A stretch of 45,158 bases of DNA, taken from assembly GCA_964495655.1 (NCBI GenBank), contig CAZBWK010000020.1, positions 1-45,158 of the forward strand, written 5' to 3'. The position numbers were made by a program, and so were the translations under genes. This DNA is from JAAYJR01 sp964495655. GTDB taxonomy: Bacteria; Bacteroidota; Bacteroidia; Bacteroidales; Prolixibacteraceae. The notes beneath the pieces are model-generated. The model saw only the letters and a list, made by a program, of their open reading frames with translations. It did no database searches and was not told the origin of the DNA. Below, piece by piece: positions 24,532-34,529 of the stretch (its first letter is position 1; each line of letters begins with the position of its first letter).

Positions 24532-25995
24532 ATGAGAAAGATATTAGTATTATTTTTTATTGTTTTAGTTTGTTCTGATTGCAGACAGAAGGAGATACCC
24601 AAATTGTTGGCACCTCATGGTGAGTTCATTGAGTCTGTTACCAAACAATCAGGTTCATTTTATTTTGTTGATAAAAAGAGAATAACAGTACCTGAAAAAA
24701 GTAAAGCTATTGGAGTTTTTGATTCGGGTATAGGAGGATTAACAGTATTCGATGCAATAGCGAATGCCGATTTTTTCAATTTGGTCCATGAGAGTGAGCC
24801 CGACGGATTAAATGATTTTCACTATGAACAGTTTCTTTATCTCGCCGACCAGGCAAATATGCCTTACAGTAATTATGTTGAATCAGGGAAAAGGGAGTTA
24901 CTGGTCGAACATATCCTTAAAGATGCCTTGTTTTTGCTGAATAACAGATATCATCTGTCACCTGATTCTCCGGAGACATCATATGATAAGCCTGATATCA
25001 AGGCTTTGGTAATTGCATGTAATACTGCAACCGCTTACGGGAAAGAACATGTTGAAGAGTTATATAATTACCTGGGTACAGGAATTAAGGTGATTGGTGT
25101 TATAGATGCCGGATGTAAAGGGGCGTTGGAAGCTGTTAGTCAGGCGGAAGATGCCACTGTTGCAATATTTGCAACCCCGGCAACAGTGAGTTCAGAAGCA
25201 TATCTGAAAACATTGAATAGCCTGTCAAAGGACCGTCAGGGCAAAATAAGTATTGTTCAGCAGGGAGGGAAAGGCCTTCATGAGTCAATTGATAATAAAC
25301 CTGAATTTATCAATACAGGATGTAGCAGGCCATTTAAGGGGTACCAGGGACCATCACTGTCTGATGAGAATTACAAGATAGAAAAAGAGTTGTTACCATA
25401 TTATAATTTTGATTGTGCCGGATCAGACATATTATATAATTATAATAGTATTGAAGAATCAGATACTATACAACTTAATTCAGTTGCAAATTATACCAGA
25501 TTCCATATAGTCAGCCTGATGGAAAAAGTCAGGAAGAAAGGGGACAATATACCCCTTAAAGCAATTATTCTGGGTTGTACCCATTATCCTTATGTTACTG
25601 ATGTTATTGAAGAAATATTGGTTGAGTTGAGGGGAACAGAAAGATATTCAGAGCTTATAGGGAATCCGGTATATATTATTGATCCTGCTCTTAATACAGC
25701 GAGGGAGCTATACCGGCATCTTTATGAAAATGACCTGTTAAATATTACCGGGGCTGACCGCCTTAAAACCAGCCGATTCTATATAAGTGTGCCTAATATT
25801 TTTGAGCCTTCGGTGGAAACAGAGGAAGATGGGAATAGGTTCCGATATGAATATCAATATTTGATAAGAGGCATAAATGAATTAAAGGATTATACACTGC
25901 TGGTTCCGCTTTCACGGGAGGTGATCTCAAATGAACAATTAGGCTTGATAAAGCAGAGATTACCTTTAACTTATGAATTAATTACACAACAGTAA
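24532..25995 (+). CDS. Exported glutamate racemase (MurI)-like protein, enlarged
   Basis: A 487-residue protein whose body matches Asp/Glu racemases: IGVFDSGIGGLTV (D64, S65), VIACNTATAYG with catalytic-type C163, and ILGCTHYPY with catalytic-type C349. Both cysteines needed for proton transfer are kept. Two features are unusual. It opens with a hydrophobic export signal (MRKILVLFFIVLVCSDC), perhaps a lipoprotein with a non-canonical lipobox, whereas MurI is cytoplasmic. And the two cysteines are 186 residues apart against roughly 110 in typical MurI, so there is an insertion of about 75 residues, rich in Asn, Tyr and Ser, before GCTHY, plus a C-terminal extension. It lies 126 bases after the epimerase-like gene. 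I infer a periplasmic amino-acid racemase or a derived binding protein. Confidence 0.85.
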   Translation: MRKILVLFFIVLVCSDCRQKEIPKLLAPHGEFIESVTKQSGSFYFVDKKRITVPEKSKAIGVFDSGIGGLTVFDAIANADFFNLVHESEPDGLNDFHYEQFLYLADQANMPYSNYVESGKRELLVEHILKDALFLLNNRYHLSPDSPETSYDKPDIKALVIACNTATAYGKEHVEELYNYLGTGIKVIGVIDAGCKGALEAVSQAEDATVAIFATPATVSSEAYLKTLNSLSKDRQGKISIVQQGGKGLHESIDNKPEFINTGCSRPFKGYQGPSLSDENYKIEKELLPYYNFDCAGSDILYNYNSIEESDTIQLNSVANYTRFHIVSLMEKVRKKGDNIPLKAIILGCTHYPYVTDVIEEILVELRGTERYSELIGNPVYIIDPALNTARELYRHLYENDLLNITGADRLKTSRFYISVPNIFEPSVETEEDGNRFRYEYQYLIRGINELKDYTLLVPLSREVISNEQLGLIKQRLPLTYELITQQ

Positions 25996-26138
25996 TGAGA
26001 GGAATGGGTTATATGGCGGTTTGGCCGATTCTGATATTCGTTTAACAATATATCCGGCTGATAATTGTTTTTTTATTGCCAGGTGTAATCATGATCTTAA
26101 ATAGAACTATTTTATTCGTTTGTTTAATATAAAATGAT

Positions 26139-26897
26139 ATGAGAAGAAGTCGTGTTTTGGAAACCTTGAGATCGGGAAATGTTGCAACCTGTTTTAAGGC
26201 GAACCTTACAGATCCGAGGGTGGCAGAGCTTGCCTCCATGTGCGGGTTTGACTGTATATGGCTTGACCAGGAGCATATTGGCCTTGACTGGTCATTGATG
26301 GCCTCAGCTATATGGGCAGCTAAGACAAATGACTCAGATGTAATGGTGCGGGTCGCCAGGGGCAGTTACAGTGATTATGTGAGGCCATTGGAAATGGATG
26401 CAACAGGGATACTGGTCCCTCATGTTATGAACCTGGAAGATGCCAAAAGAGTAGTTCAGATGACACGGTTCCATCCTGTGGGACGAAGGCCGGTAGACGG
26501 TGGCAATGCCGACGGAGGGTATACATATATGGATTTTAAAGAGTATTTAAAGCAGGCAAACGAACAGAGGTTTGTAATATTACAGATAGAGGATCCCGAG
26601 CCATTGGATGATCTGGAGGCAATAGCTGAACTTGAAGGGTATGATATGTTGTTTTTCGGCCCCGGCGATTTCAGTCATGGAATAGGTGCACCCGGACAAT
26701 GGGATCATCCTTTACTGACAGATACAAGGAAACGTGTTGCCCTACTTGCAAAAAAACATGGTAAGTTTGCCGCTACAGTGGGCAGTCCTGAGAATTTTAG
26801 CGAGCTGGTGGATATGGGTTACAGTTTTATTAATATAGGAGCTGATGTTGTCGGGTTGCTTAATTATTGCAAAGCTCTTGTCAGTGGTGTGAAATAG
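26139..26897 (+). CDS. HpcH/HpaI-family 2-keto-3-deoxy-acid aldolase
   Basis: A 252-residue cytoplasmic class II aldolase. Members cleave 2-keto-3-deoxy sugar acids or related hydroxy-keto acids to pyruvate and an aldehyde. Seen: DCIWLDQEHIGLDW with the catalytic-type His, VRVARGSYSDYVRPLEMDAT with the substrate-binding Arg, GILVPHVMNLEDAKR, and the metal ligands Glu in ILQIEDPEPLDD and Asp in FFGPGDFSHG. The length is normal. It is the only obvious cytoplasmic carbon-cleaving enzyme in this part and could take a keto-deoxy acid produced by the exported oxidoreductases and enolase-superfamily protein (inference). A 143-base gap separates it from the racemase-like gene. Confidence 0.9.
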   Translation: MRRSRVLETLRSGNVATCFKANLTDPRVAELASMCGFDCIWLDQEHIGLDWSLMASAIWAAKTNDSDVMVRVARGSYSDYVRPLEMDATGILVPHVMNLEDAKRVVQMTRFHPVGRRPVDGGNADGGYTYMDFKEYLKQANEQRFVILQIEDPEPLDDLEAIAELEGYDMLFFGPGDFSHGIGAPGQWDHPLLTDTRKRVALLAKKHGKFAATVGSPENFSELVDMGYSFINIGADVVGLLNYCKALVSGVK

Positions 26898-27027
26898 GTG
26901 TATTGTTTCAATACAAGAACGGAGTTTTCAATACCGGATAAAACCTTTATTGTTATAGTATAATCATTTTTATTTAATAGATTTTTGTTATCTTTATTAG
27001 GATTTATTACCAAACCTAAAGGAAGTG

Positions 27028-27636
27028 ATGGATTTGCTTAACCTGACAGACTTAGAAATTTGGTCTTCTTTTAAAAAAGGGGATGAAAAGGCATTATCAT
27101 TTATCTATGCTAGTAACGCGGAAAAGCTATATAGGTATGGCTTAAAATTTACATCCGAAAGTTCCTTAGTAGAGGATTCCATTCAGGATCTTTTCTTAGA
27201 ATTAATAAGAAATCGTAAAAATCTTGGAGAGACTGACAATATACTTTATTATCTTCTTAAATCATTTAGAAGAAAATTATTAAGAAAATTGCGAATGACA
27301 ACACAATTTGAACACAATAAATGTATTGAAGTAAATAATTTTGATATTGTCTGGTCTGTAGAACATGATATCATAAAGGGAGAGGATTTAAAACATAAAC
27401 GTAGAATGCTTTTAAAAGCACTTAATGATTTAACACCCAGACAACGGGAAGCTATATATCTTCGTTTTTCAAGAGAACTGAATTATATAACAATTGCCGG
27501 CATTATGGAGATTAGTGTTGAAGCTTGTCGCAATATAATCTCAAAAGCAATAAAGAGTTTGAAGAGATCAATTTCCGGGAACGGACATAATTCGTTAGTT
27601 TTATTTCAGTTAATTGAGAATATATCTTGGGGTTAA
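27028..27636 (+). CDS. ECF RNA polymerase sigma factor
   Basis: A 202-residue sigma-70 family protein of the ECF type found at Bacteroidota polysaccharide loci. Region 2 contains ALSFIYASNAEKLYRYGLKF and VEDSIQDLFLELIRNRKNL; region 4 contains LTPRQREAIYLRFSRELNYI and MEISVEACRNIISKAIKSLK, the -35-recognition helix-turn-helix. The ATG at 27028 is preferred over the GTG at 27025 because AAGGAAG lies just upstream. It is followed 149 bases later by its likely FecR-type anti-sigma partner and then by susC with an STN domain, the standard trans-envelope signalling set. It should switch on the susCD operon when substrate is bound. Confidence 0.93.
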   Translation: MDLLNLTDLEIWSSFKKGDEKALSFIYASNAEKLYRYGLKFTSESSLVEDSIQDLFLELIRNRKNLGETDNILYYLLKSFRRKLLRKLRMTTQFEHNKCIEVNNFDIVWSVEHDIIKGEDLKHKRRMLLKALNDLTPRQREAIYLRFSRELNYITIAGIMEISVEACRNIISKAIKSLKRSISGNGHNSLVLFQLIENISWG

Positions 27637-27785
27637 TGATTAATACAGGATGTATTTTATAATTTTTTTAAAACTTGTCTGTTTTCGGGTTATGTTAAGA
27701 GATTTTTACGACGTATTATGCAATATTTTTTTAAAAATGTGATGATGTTTTGTGTTATGTTGCCTTTATAATATGAACCAGGTTT

Positions 27786-28973
27786 ATGAGAAAATCAGAT
27801 AAATATAAAGATTATACAACAGAAGAATTTCTCTTGGATAATGATTTTTTGAATTGGGTATTATTCCCCAATCCTGAAAGTGACAGATTTTGGAGAGAAT
27901 TCATACAAGATTATCCTGAAAAGAGAGAGAGGATAAATGAAGCTGTTTTTATAATTAAATCTATCAGGGCGGTTGAACCGCAAATATCACAGCAAAGACT
28001 TGATAATCTCTATTATAAAATTAGTCCTTTACGATTTGCAGCACGGAAGAGATATCTTAATTTTTTTAGAATTGCTGCAATGTTTATCTTGCTTACATCT
28101 ATTACCGGTATATTATATTATTTCAGTAGCGTTAAATATTCTCCACCTTTAGAAATATATGATAATAACCTTTCAGAAAAGGGTAAAGTCATTCTTCCTG
28201 ATGGAACAGTCAGTGAGTTTGAATCAAAAAAAACTGATATACAGCAAATTGCAGGAGGAGCGCTCACGATTAACAACGACACGGTAGCTCATTCTAACAA
28301 TAATGTAAAATATTCGAGAGATGCCTTAACGAGTATTATCATACCTTATGGCAAACGCTCTGAGATAACACTTGCAGATGGCACACGGGTATGGCTCAAT
28401 TCGGGTAGCCGGTTTTCTTATCCTGTCGGGTTTAAAAAAGGATTGCGTGAAGTTTATTTGTCAGGTGAGGCCTTTTTCGATGTAGCTTATGATAAGTTCA
28501 GTCCGTTTCAGGTTATAACGAATGAAATAAAAATTACTGCTACCGGAACCCGTTTTAATGTAATATCATATCCAAATGACCCGACTGTTCAGACAGTTTT
28601 GCTTTCAGGGAAAATTGAGGCAGGCAGGAACAGGCTTTTCCCCGGTACAGTAGCTCTGGAACCAGGGGAAAGAGTTGTTTATGATAAACAAATTGAAAAT
28701 ATTTCAAAGGACAGGGTTGATGTCAGGTTATATTCGTCATGGATAGATGGTTATCTTATTTTTGAGCAAGAACCGCTGGTTGAAATATTCAAAAAACTTG
28801 AACGCTATTATAATAAAAAAATTTTAACAGAGAAGCTTTCCGGTCATATCACCTTTTCAGGAAAACTTGATTTGGCCGACGATCTGGAAAAGGTTCTGAA
28901 AAACATTTCTTTTTCGGCACCTTTTTCAGTGGAATGTGAAAAGGATAGTTATTTAATTAAACCAAAGGATTAA
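27786..28973 (+). CDS. FecR-family anti-sigma factor
   Basis: A 395-residue inner-membrane regulator. The N-terminal cytoplasmic part (about residues 1-90) includes FLLDNDFLNWVLFPNPESDR and would hold the sigma factor. One membrane helix follows (FFRIAAMFILLTSITGILYYF). The periplasmic FecR domain has the hallmark tract IIPYGKRSEITLADGTRVWL, then NSGSRFSYPVGF and REVYLSGEAFFDV. The C-terminal domain contains the conserved IFEQEPLVEIFKKLERYYN, which contacts the SusC STN domain. Placement between the sigma gene and susC makes the partner assignment strong. Confidence 0.93.
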   Translation: MRKSDKYKDYTTEEFLLDNDFLNWVLFPNPESDRFWREFIQDYPEKRERINEAVFIIKSIRAVEPQISQQRLDNLYYKISPLRFAARKRYLNFFRIAAMFILLTSITGILYYFSSVKYSPPLEIYDNNLSEKGKVILPDGTVSEFESKKTDIQQIAGGALTINNDTVAHSNNNVKYSRDALTSIIIPYGKRSEITLADGTRVWLNSGSRFSYPVGFKKGLREVYLSGEAFFDVAYDKFSPFQVITNEIKITATGTRFNVISYPNDPTVQTVLLSGKIEAGRNRLFPGTVALEPGERVVYDKQIENISKDRVDVRLYSSWIDGYLIFEQEPLVEIFKKLERYYNKKILTEKLSGHITFSGKLDLADDLEKVLKNISFSAPFSVECEKDSYLIKPKD

Positions 28974-29015
28974 AAAATTGTGCTTATGAGTTAAAACGAA
29001 TCGATCTTAAATGAA

Positions 29016-29051
29016 AAAACCGGGACTTGCGACCAACATAACCCCGGTTTT
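29016..29051 (+). terminator. Hairpin between the anti-sigma gene and susC
   Basis: AAAACCGGG (29016-29024) and CCCGGTTTT (29043-29051) form a perfect 9 bp stem with an 18-base loop; the 3' arm ends in TTTT. It has the shape of an intrinsic terminator or attenuator separating the regulatory genes from susCD, with 40 bases left before the susC ATG. Confidence 0.6.
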
Positions 29052-29091
29052 AAGCAAATTTCTATTTTTTAAATAAAAATCATGTAAAACT

Positions 29092-32000
29092 ATGAAAAAA
29101 GAACAACATGAAGGGGATTTTTTGAAAAATCTCCGTAAAACTATGCGAATTATGCGGTTAAGTTTGTTTTTAATAATAATGAGTACTGCAATGGCCTTCA
29201 GTGCCACTTCATATTCGCAAAGCACAAAACTGACCATAGATTTGGTCGATGTAACAGTTAAAGAGGCGATTAAATCTATTGAGGATCAGAGTGAGTTCAT
29301 TTTCTTTTACCAGGACAAACAAGTTGATTTAGACCGGAAGGTTAGTCTGCAGGTAACAGAACAGACAATTGAAGAGATCCTGAATAAGCTGTTCCTGGGA
29401 ACTGAAAATGTTTATGTCATCAGAGACAGACAGGTCGTAATTGGCAGATCTGAGAGACAGATCGGCAAGTCTCTTGCAAATCTGACAAGAATTAATACGC
29501 CTGCTGAAACAGAATTACTACAGCAAAAGCAGATAACAGGAAAGGTAACTGATACTAGCGGCGGCCCTTTACCGGGGGTTTCCGTTATCGTCAAGGGCAC
29601 TACCATAGGCACCGTTACCAATACAGATGGTGAATTTTCGCTGGCAGTCCCGGTTGATGCTGATATCCTACAGATTTCATTTGTCGGGATGAAAATGCAG
29701 GAAATCAATCTATACGGTCAGACTACCTTTAATGTAACTCTTGAAGAGGAGGTGATAGGGCTTGAGGAAGTTATTGCCATTGGATATGGAACTCAGATAA
29801 AAAAGAATATTACCGGATCAGTAGATCAGGTGACAGCTGAGCGTCTTGAGGATAAACCCGTTCCAACAGTAGGACACGCCCTGCAAGGGGTAATTCCAAA
29901 TTTAAATATTGAGGTTAGAGGAGGAGCTCCTGGTTCTACACCTAGTTTCAATATTAGAGGTTATGAGTCAATTACTGGCGGTAATCCGCTTATTTTAGTT
30001 GATGGTATACCAAGGGATGTAAATAATCTTAATCCTAATGATATAGAATCGATTTCTATTTTAAAAGATGCTTCTGCTGCAGCAATTTATGGAGCAAGGG
30101 GGGCGTTTGGAGTAATATTGATTGAGACAAAAAGAGCAAAAGAACAGGCACTGTCAGTGAATTTACATGCCAGGTTATCTTTCGAAAAACCTATATGGAA
30201 GCTGGATCCGGTACTTGATCCTTATGTTCATATGACTTGGGCAAATATAGCTCAGCAGAGGGCTAATAATACTAACGCATATGAACCCTTTCTGGTTGAA
30301 CAGGCAAAAAAGTGGTCGGAAGATCCCAGACCTGAAAATGCATGGCTTGTTAAAGATTATACTCTTTTTTGGTGTGGTGGCGGACCAGAAGCTGATTGGG
30401 GCCAATTTCTTAGAGATATTGTTCCTACTTATGATTATAGTGTAGATATTCAAGGAGGCACAAAAGATGCTAAATACTATGCCAGTGTCGGATGGAAAGG
30501 TGAACCTGGAATAGTTTATCCTGAATATAAAGATGAAACTTTTAAGAGATTTAATGCAGATCTTAAAGTAGATCTGAAAATTACCGACTGGCTTCATTTA
30601 GCACCAAGTGTATCCTATGTCAATAGGCTTCATGATGCGCCTCATGACTATATAGGTACTAGTAAGTGGGATAATTACGTACGCAATGGTGTTACCCGCT
30701 ACGGAGGTAGATTCCCGAGTACAGATATTGTAGATTTTCCCGAAGTGCCTGGGAGAGATTTTTCTGAATACGAAGGTATGTGGATTGATGAGAATCATTG
30801 GGTGCCATACAATCTTCAGGGGGGTCGCAATATAAATAATTATCACGATTTTTATTTGACTCAGAAGATGATCCTGAATCCAATAAAGAATTTTGAGTTT
30901 AGGGGCGATTTTACCTACAGACACTACAATAGAAGAGGTGAGGATGTAGCGAGCCGGATAGATAAGCTTAATGGGAGGTTTGATTCAACAGTTGATTTAT
31001 TGGGTGAAATGATATATCCGGGACATAGTGCTACAACTTATGTAATTAATAGATATAATCAGAATCACTACTATTATTTAAATGCTTTGGGTGAATATGA
31101 ACTTGATAATAGTGATTTGCATTATTTCAAAGCAATGGTTGGTTTTAACCAGGAATGGAATGTGAATAGAGGAGGCACTTTACAGGCTTATGATATGATT
31201 ACTCCATCAACAGGGTCTATAAATGCAACAATAGGTAATCAGTTAACAAGTGCCAGCGAAGCTCACCTTGCTTTAAGAGGTGTTTTTTTTCGTCTGAATT
31301 ATATATACAACAATAAGTATTTGTTTGAATTAAGTGGTCGCTATGATGGAACTTCAAGGTTTCCCAAAGAAGATCGTTTTGGATTTTTTCCTTCTGCATC
31401 TGTAGCTTGGAGATTATCTGAGGAGAGTTTTATGGATGGTTTTGATTTTCTGAGTGATCTTAAAATAAGAGGATCATATGGAGAGCTGGGTAACCAGGGG
31501 GTAGGTGGTTATTATCCATATATTTCAACTATGGGAATGGGTATGAGTTGGCATTTGCATGAATCGGAAAGACTAACTTATGTGACACCATCCGGATTAG
31601 TTAGTCCGTCATTAACATGGGAGAGAACTCAAACTAAGAATATAGGTATAGATGTTGGTTTGTTTAATCAACGTTTGACTTTTGAATTTGATGCTTACAC
31701 TAGGGCAACGCTGGATATGTTGATGAGAAAATCCTATCCGAGCCTTCTTGGAACCAGTGCTCCACAGGAAAATGCTGCTGATCTGGAAACCAGGGGATGG
31801 GAATTTAAAACAACTTACCATGGAAATGTTGGTTCTGATTGGAATTATGATATCTCATTTAATATGGCTGACAATTTAGCTGAAATTACCAAGTATGAAA
31901 ATCCAACCGGTTATATTGGTGATCATTATGTCGGCAAGATTATGGGTGAAATATGGGGATATGAAACTGTTGGAATTATGCAGACAGAGGAAGACGTTGC

Positions 32001-32625
32001 AAATATGGCTGATCAAAGTCATTTTGGAGGCAATTGGCGACCAGGTGATATTCAGTTCAGAGATCTTAACGATGATGGTAAGATAAATCCGGGAAATAAT
32101 ACACTTGATGATCCGGGTGACAGGAGAATAATAGGTAATTCTACTCCACGATATACTTATGGTCTCAATACTGATCTTAAATATAAAAACTTTTCATTAT
32201 CAGTATTTATACAAGGTGTTGGCAAAAGGGACTGGGCTCCTCCCGCAGGTAGTCATACCTTATTTTTTCCATTCAGTGGAACTATGATTCAATGGTTTGA
32301 AGTAAAGGATTCATGGACTGAGGAGAACCGGGACGCATATTTTTTTGCGCCATATAGGTTGAGCACAAAGAATACAGCAACTCAAACAAGATATTTGCAG
32401 GATGCTTCATATCTTCGTTTGAAAAACGTTGTTCTTCGTTATGAAGTTCCAATAGAGAATATACTGGGGAATATGGGTATACAAAGACTTCAGGTGTATA
32501 TTTCCGGATATAATTTGGCTGAAATTACCAATATGCATCAAACTTATGATCCTGAATATCTTTGGAATAAGGTTATGTATCCTTTATCACGGACTTATAC
32601 TCTGGGAGCCAGGTTAAGCTTTTAA
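29092..32625 (+). CDS. susC: SusC/RagA-family TonB-dependent outer-membrane transporter with STN domain
   Basis: A 1177-residue outer-membrane glycan importer. After a signal peptide (about 22-43, ending FSATSYSQ) comes an STN signalling domain (about 45-118), then a carboxypeptidase-regulatory-like domain (149-220, ITGKVTDTSGGPLPGVSVIV), the SusC linker VIAIGYGTQIKKNITGSV, and the plug with NIRGYESITGGNPLILVDGI and the SILKDASAAAIYGARGAFGV hallmark. The beta barrel follows and ends in YTLGARLSF with a terminal Phe. The STN domain is present only in sigma/anti-sigma-regulated members and fits the two genes upstream. Together with SusD it forms the pedal-bin transporter. The glycan is unknown. 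Confidence 0.97.
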   Translation: MKKEQHEGDFLKNLRKTMRIMRLSLFLIIMSTAMAFSATSYSQSTKLTIDLVDVTVKEAIKSIEDQSEFIFFYQDKQVDLDRKVSLQVTEQTIEEILNKLFLGTENVYVIRDRQVVIGRSERQIGKSLANLTRINTPAETELLQQKQITGKVTDTSGGPLPGVSVIVKGTTIGTVTNTDGEFSLAVPVDADILQISFVGMKMQEINLYGQTTFNVTLEEEVIGLEEVIAIGYGTQIKKNITGSVDQVTAERLEDKPVPTVGHALQGVIPNLNIEVRGGAPGSTPSFNIRGYESITGGNPLILVDGIPRDVNNLNPNDIESISILKDASAAAIYGARGAFGVILIETKRAKEQALSVNLHARLSFEKPIWKLDPVLDPYVHMTWANIAQQRANNTNAYEPFLVEQAKKWSEDPRPENAWLVKDYTLFWCGGGPEADWGQFLRDIVPTYDYSVDIQGGTKDAKYYASVGWKGEPGIVYPEYKDETFKRFNADLKVDLKITDWLHLAPSVSYVNRLHDAPHDYIGTSKWDNYVRNGVTRYGGRFPSTDIVDFPEVPGRDFSEYEGMWIDENHWVPYNLQGGRNINNYHDFYLTQKMILNPIKNFEFRGDFTYRHYNRRGEDVASRIDKLNGRFDSTVDLLGEMIYPGHSATTYVINRYNQNHYYYLNALGEYELDNSDLHYFKAMVGFNQEWNVNRGGTLQAYDMITPSTGSINATIGNQLTSASEAHLALRGVFFRLNYIYNNKYLFELSGRYDGTSRFPKEDRFGFFPSASVAWRLSEESFMDGFDFLSDLKIRGSYGELGNQGVGGYYPYISTMGMGMSWHLHESERLTYVTPSGLVSPSLTWERTQTKNIGIDVGLFNQRLTFEFDAYTRATLDMLMRKSYPSLLGTSAPQENAADLETRGWEFKTTYHGNVGSDWNYDISFNMADNLAEITKYENPTGYIGDHYVGKIMGEIWGYETVGIMQTEEDVANMADQSHFGGNWRPGDIQFRDLNDDGKINPGNNTLDDPGDRRIIGNSTPRYTYGLNTDLKYKNFSLSVFIQGVGKRDWAPPAGSHTLFFPFSGTMIQWFEVKDSWTEENRDAYFFAPYRLSTKNTATQTRYLQDASYLRLKNVVLRYEVPIENILGNMGIQRLQVYISGYNLAEITNMHQTYDPEYLWNKVMYPLSRTYTLGARLSF

Positions 32626-32659
32626 TAAAAGTTAGTTTTTTAAAATAAAAAACGGAAAA

Positions 32660-34462
32660 ATGAAAAAGATAAAAATAATATTTAGTCTTATATTTTTTGC
32701 AGCTTTATTTCTTTTTAGTTGCAATGATGAGTTTCTTGAAAGATATCCACTGGATGAAATAAGCAATGAAACATTTTGGAATACTGAGGCGGATCTTAAG
32801 GTTTACAATAATAGGCTTTATCACCTGACTTATTTAAATGATCAAATCAATGTTTGTCATAGAGGGAATACAATCACCAGAATGACCAAGAGTAATTGGG
32901 CTGATACTCATGCAGCTTCGGATTATAGCAATTTCAGATGGTATGTCTGGAGACGTTCAGGAAAGATGCCTCCACAAACTACCGGTCGTCCAGGAGGTTG
33001 GAAAGATTGGGGTTTAGTAAGAGAAATTAATGTTGGTCTGCAAAATTACCATAAAGCTGATCTTCCTGAAAGAGTAATAAATCAATATGCAGCAGAAGCA
33101 AGATTTTTCAGGGCATGGTTTTATTCTGACAAATCACAGTTATTTGGTGATGTACCATGGATCGGGAAACCGTTAAATATAGATTCGGAAGAGTTATTTG
33201 GCCCGAGGATGCCCAGGGAACAGGCCATGGATAGTGTTCTTGCAGATATCAATTTTGCTGTTGAACATTTGCCCGAGCACTGGCCTGATGCTGCTTCTCC
33301 GTCTACATCATCAAGATTTAATCAATGGCACGCTTTACTTCTAAAGTCATGGATTTGTTTATTTGAAGGCACTCATAGAAAATACCACGGGGGTACTAAT
33401 CCTGATTTTTGGTTGCAGGAAGCTGCTAATGCAGCTAAACACGTGATTGATTACGGACCATATCAAATATATAGTACCGGAGATTCTCTTAATGATTACA
33501 GAGAGATGTTCGCTAATGAAACTACTATAAAACTTTGGAATAATCCAGAGGTAATGTACTGGAGGGAGTACATCGCAGGTGAGCGGAGCACATCAAATCA
33601 TATGATGCAGACTTATTGGCATCATTATGGAGGTGGAACAAAATCTCTTGTTGACGATTATTTAATGATAGACGGGAAACCTCCAATTACAACTGAAGGA
33701 GTTAATCCTTTATATATGGGCGATGACGAGATCGAAGATGTTTTTACTAACAGAGATCCAAGAATGAGGCAAACTCTTCTACAGCCGGCAGACGTTGAAA
33801 GGTATAGACACTTTCAACATATGCCACATCCGCAGTTTGTTGGTACTGCAGCCTGGAAAAAGACCACTACCGGGTATCATACTATCAAATTTTTTAATAG
33901 AGAGATGATTGACCGGACTTGGGGAGAAATAGATCAACCTGCTGTTATTATGAGGTATGCCGAAGTATTGTTAAATTATGTAGAAGCCAGAGCCGAATTA
34001 GGTGTCATTACTCAGGAAGATTTGGATATTACTATTAATAAACTTCGTGATCGTGTGAAAATGCCTCACTTGAAATTAGACGATGTTCCTGTTGATCCAA
34101 GATATACCGATGTTAGTCCCATAATAGCTGAAATTAGACGTGAGCGAAAAATTGAATTGGCATTTGAAGGATTTCGTATCTATGATTTATTTAGGTGGAA
34201 ATGGGGTCATTTGTTGAGAAATCCTGACATGGGCCTTAGATTTGATGACAGAGCTAGAGAGCGTTATCCGGAAGCTACTGTACAATCATCAATTATTAAA
34301 GATCCCATAACAGGAGAAATGAAGGAATATGTTGACATTTATAAGGGAACTCAATATGCAGATCCTGTTTTTGAAGACGATAAACATTATCTTTTCTCTT
34401 TGCCTCTCAATGATTTATCAGAAAATCCAAATTTAAAGCAAAATCCAGGTTGGGAATTTTAG
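32660..34462 (+). CDS. susD: SusD/RagB-family surface glycan-binding lipoprotein
   Basis: A 600-residue lipoprotein that forms the lid on the SusC transporter. Signal peptide and lipobox are seen (ALFLFSC, Cys21), followed by the family start NDEFLERYPLDEISNETFWN. TPR-containing SusD landmarks are present: AEARFFRAWFYSDKSQLFGD, MRYAEVLLNYVEARAELG and IRRERKIELAFEGFRIYDLF. The C-terminus ends LKQNPGWEF, as usual for the family. It lies 34 bases after susC. The protein binds the same glycan at the cell surface. Confidence 0.96.
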   Translation: MKKIKIIFSLIFFAALFLFSCNDEFLERYPLDEISNETFWNTEADLKVYNNRLYHLTYLNDQINVCHRGNTITRMTKSNWADTHAASDYSNFRWYVWRRSGKMPPQTTGRPGGWKDWGLVREINVGLQNYHKADLPERVINQYAAEARFFRAWFYSDKSQLFGDVPWIGKPLNIDSEELFGPRMPREQAMDSVLADINFAVEHLPEHWPDAASPSTSSRFNQWHALLLKSWICLFEGTHRKYHGGTNPDFWLQEAANAAKHVIDYGPYQIYSTGDSLNDYREMFANETTIKLWNNPEVMYWREYIAGERSTSNHMMQTYWHHYGGGTKSLVDDYLMIDGKPPITTEGVNPLYMGDDEIEDVFTNRDPRMRQTLLQPADVERYRHFQHMPHPQFVGTAAWKKTTTGYHTIKFFNREMIDRTWGEIDQPAVIMRYAEVLLNYVEARAELGVITQEDLDITINKLRDRVKMPHLKLDDVPVDPRYTDVSPIIAEIRRERKIELAFEGFRIYDLFRWKWGHLLRNPDMGLRFDDRARERYPEATVQSSIIKDPITGEMKEYVDIYKGTQYADPVFEDDKHYLFSLPLNDLSENPNLKQNPGWEF

Positions 34463-34529
34463 TTTTAAAATCGGTTTAAACAGATTATTAGATAATATTA
34501 GGCTGAAAACCAGATTAATAAGCTTTAAA

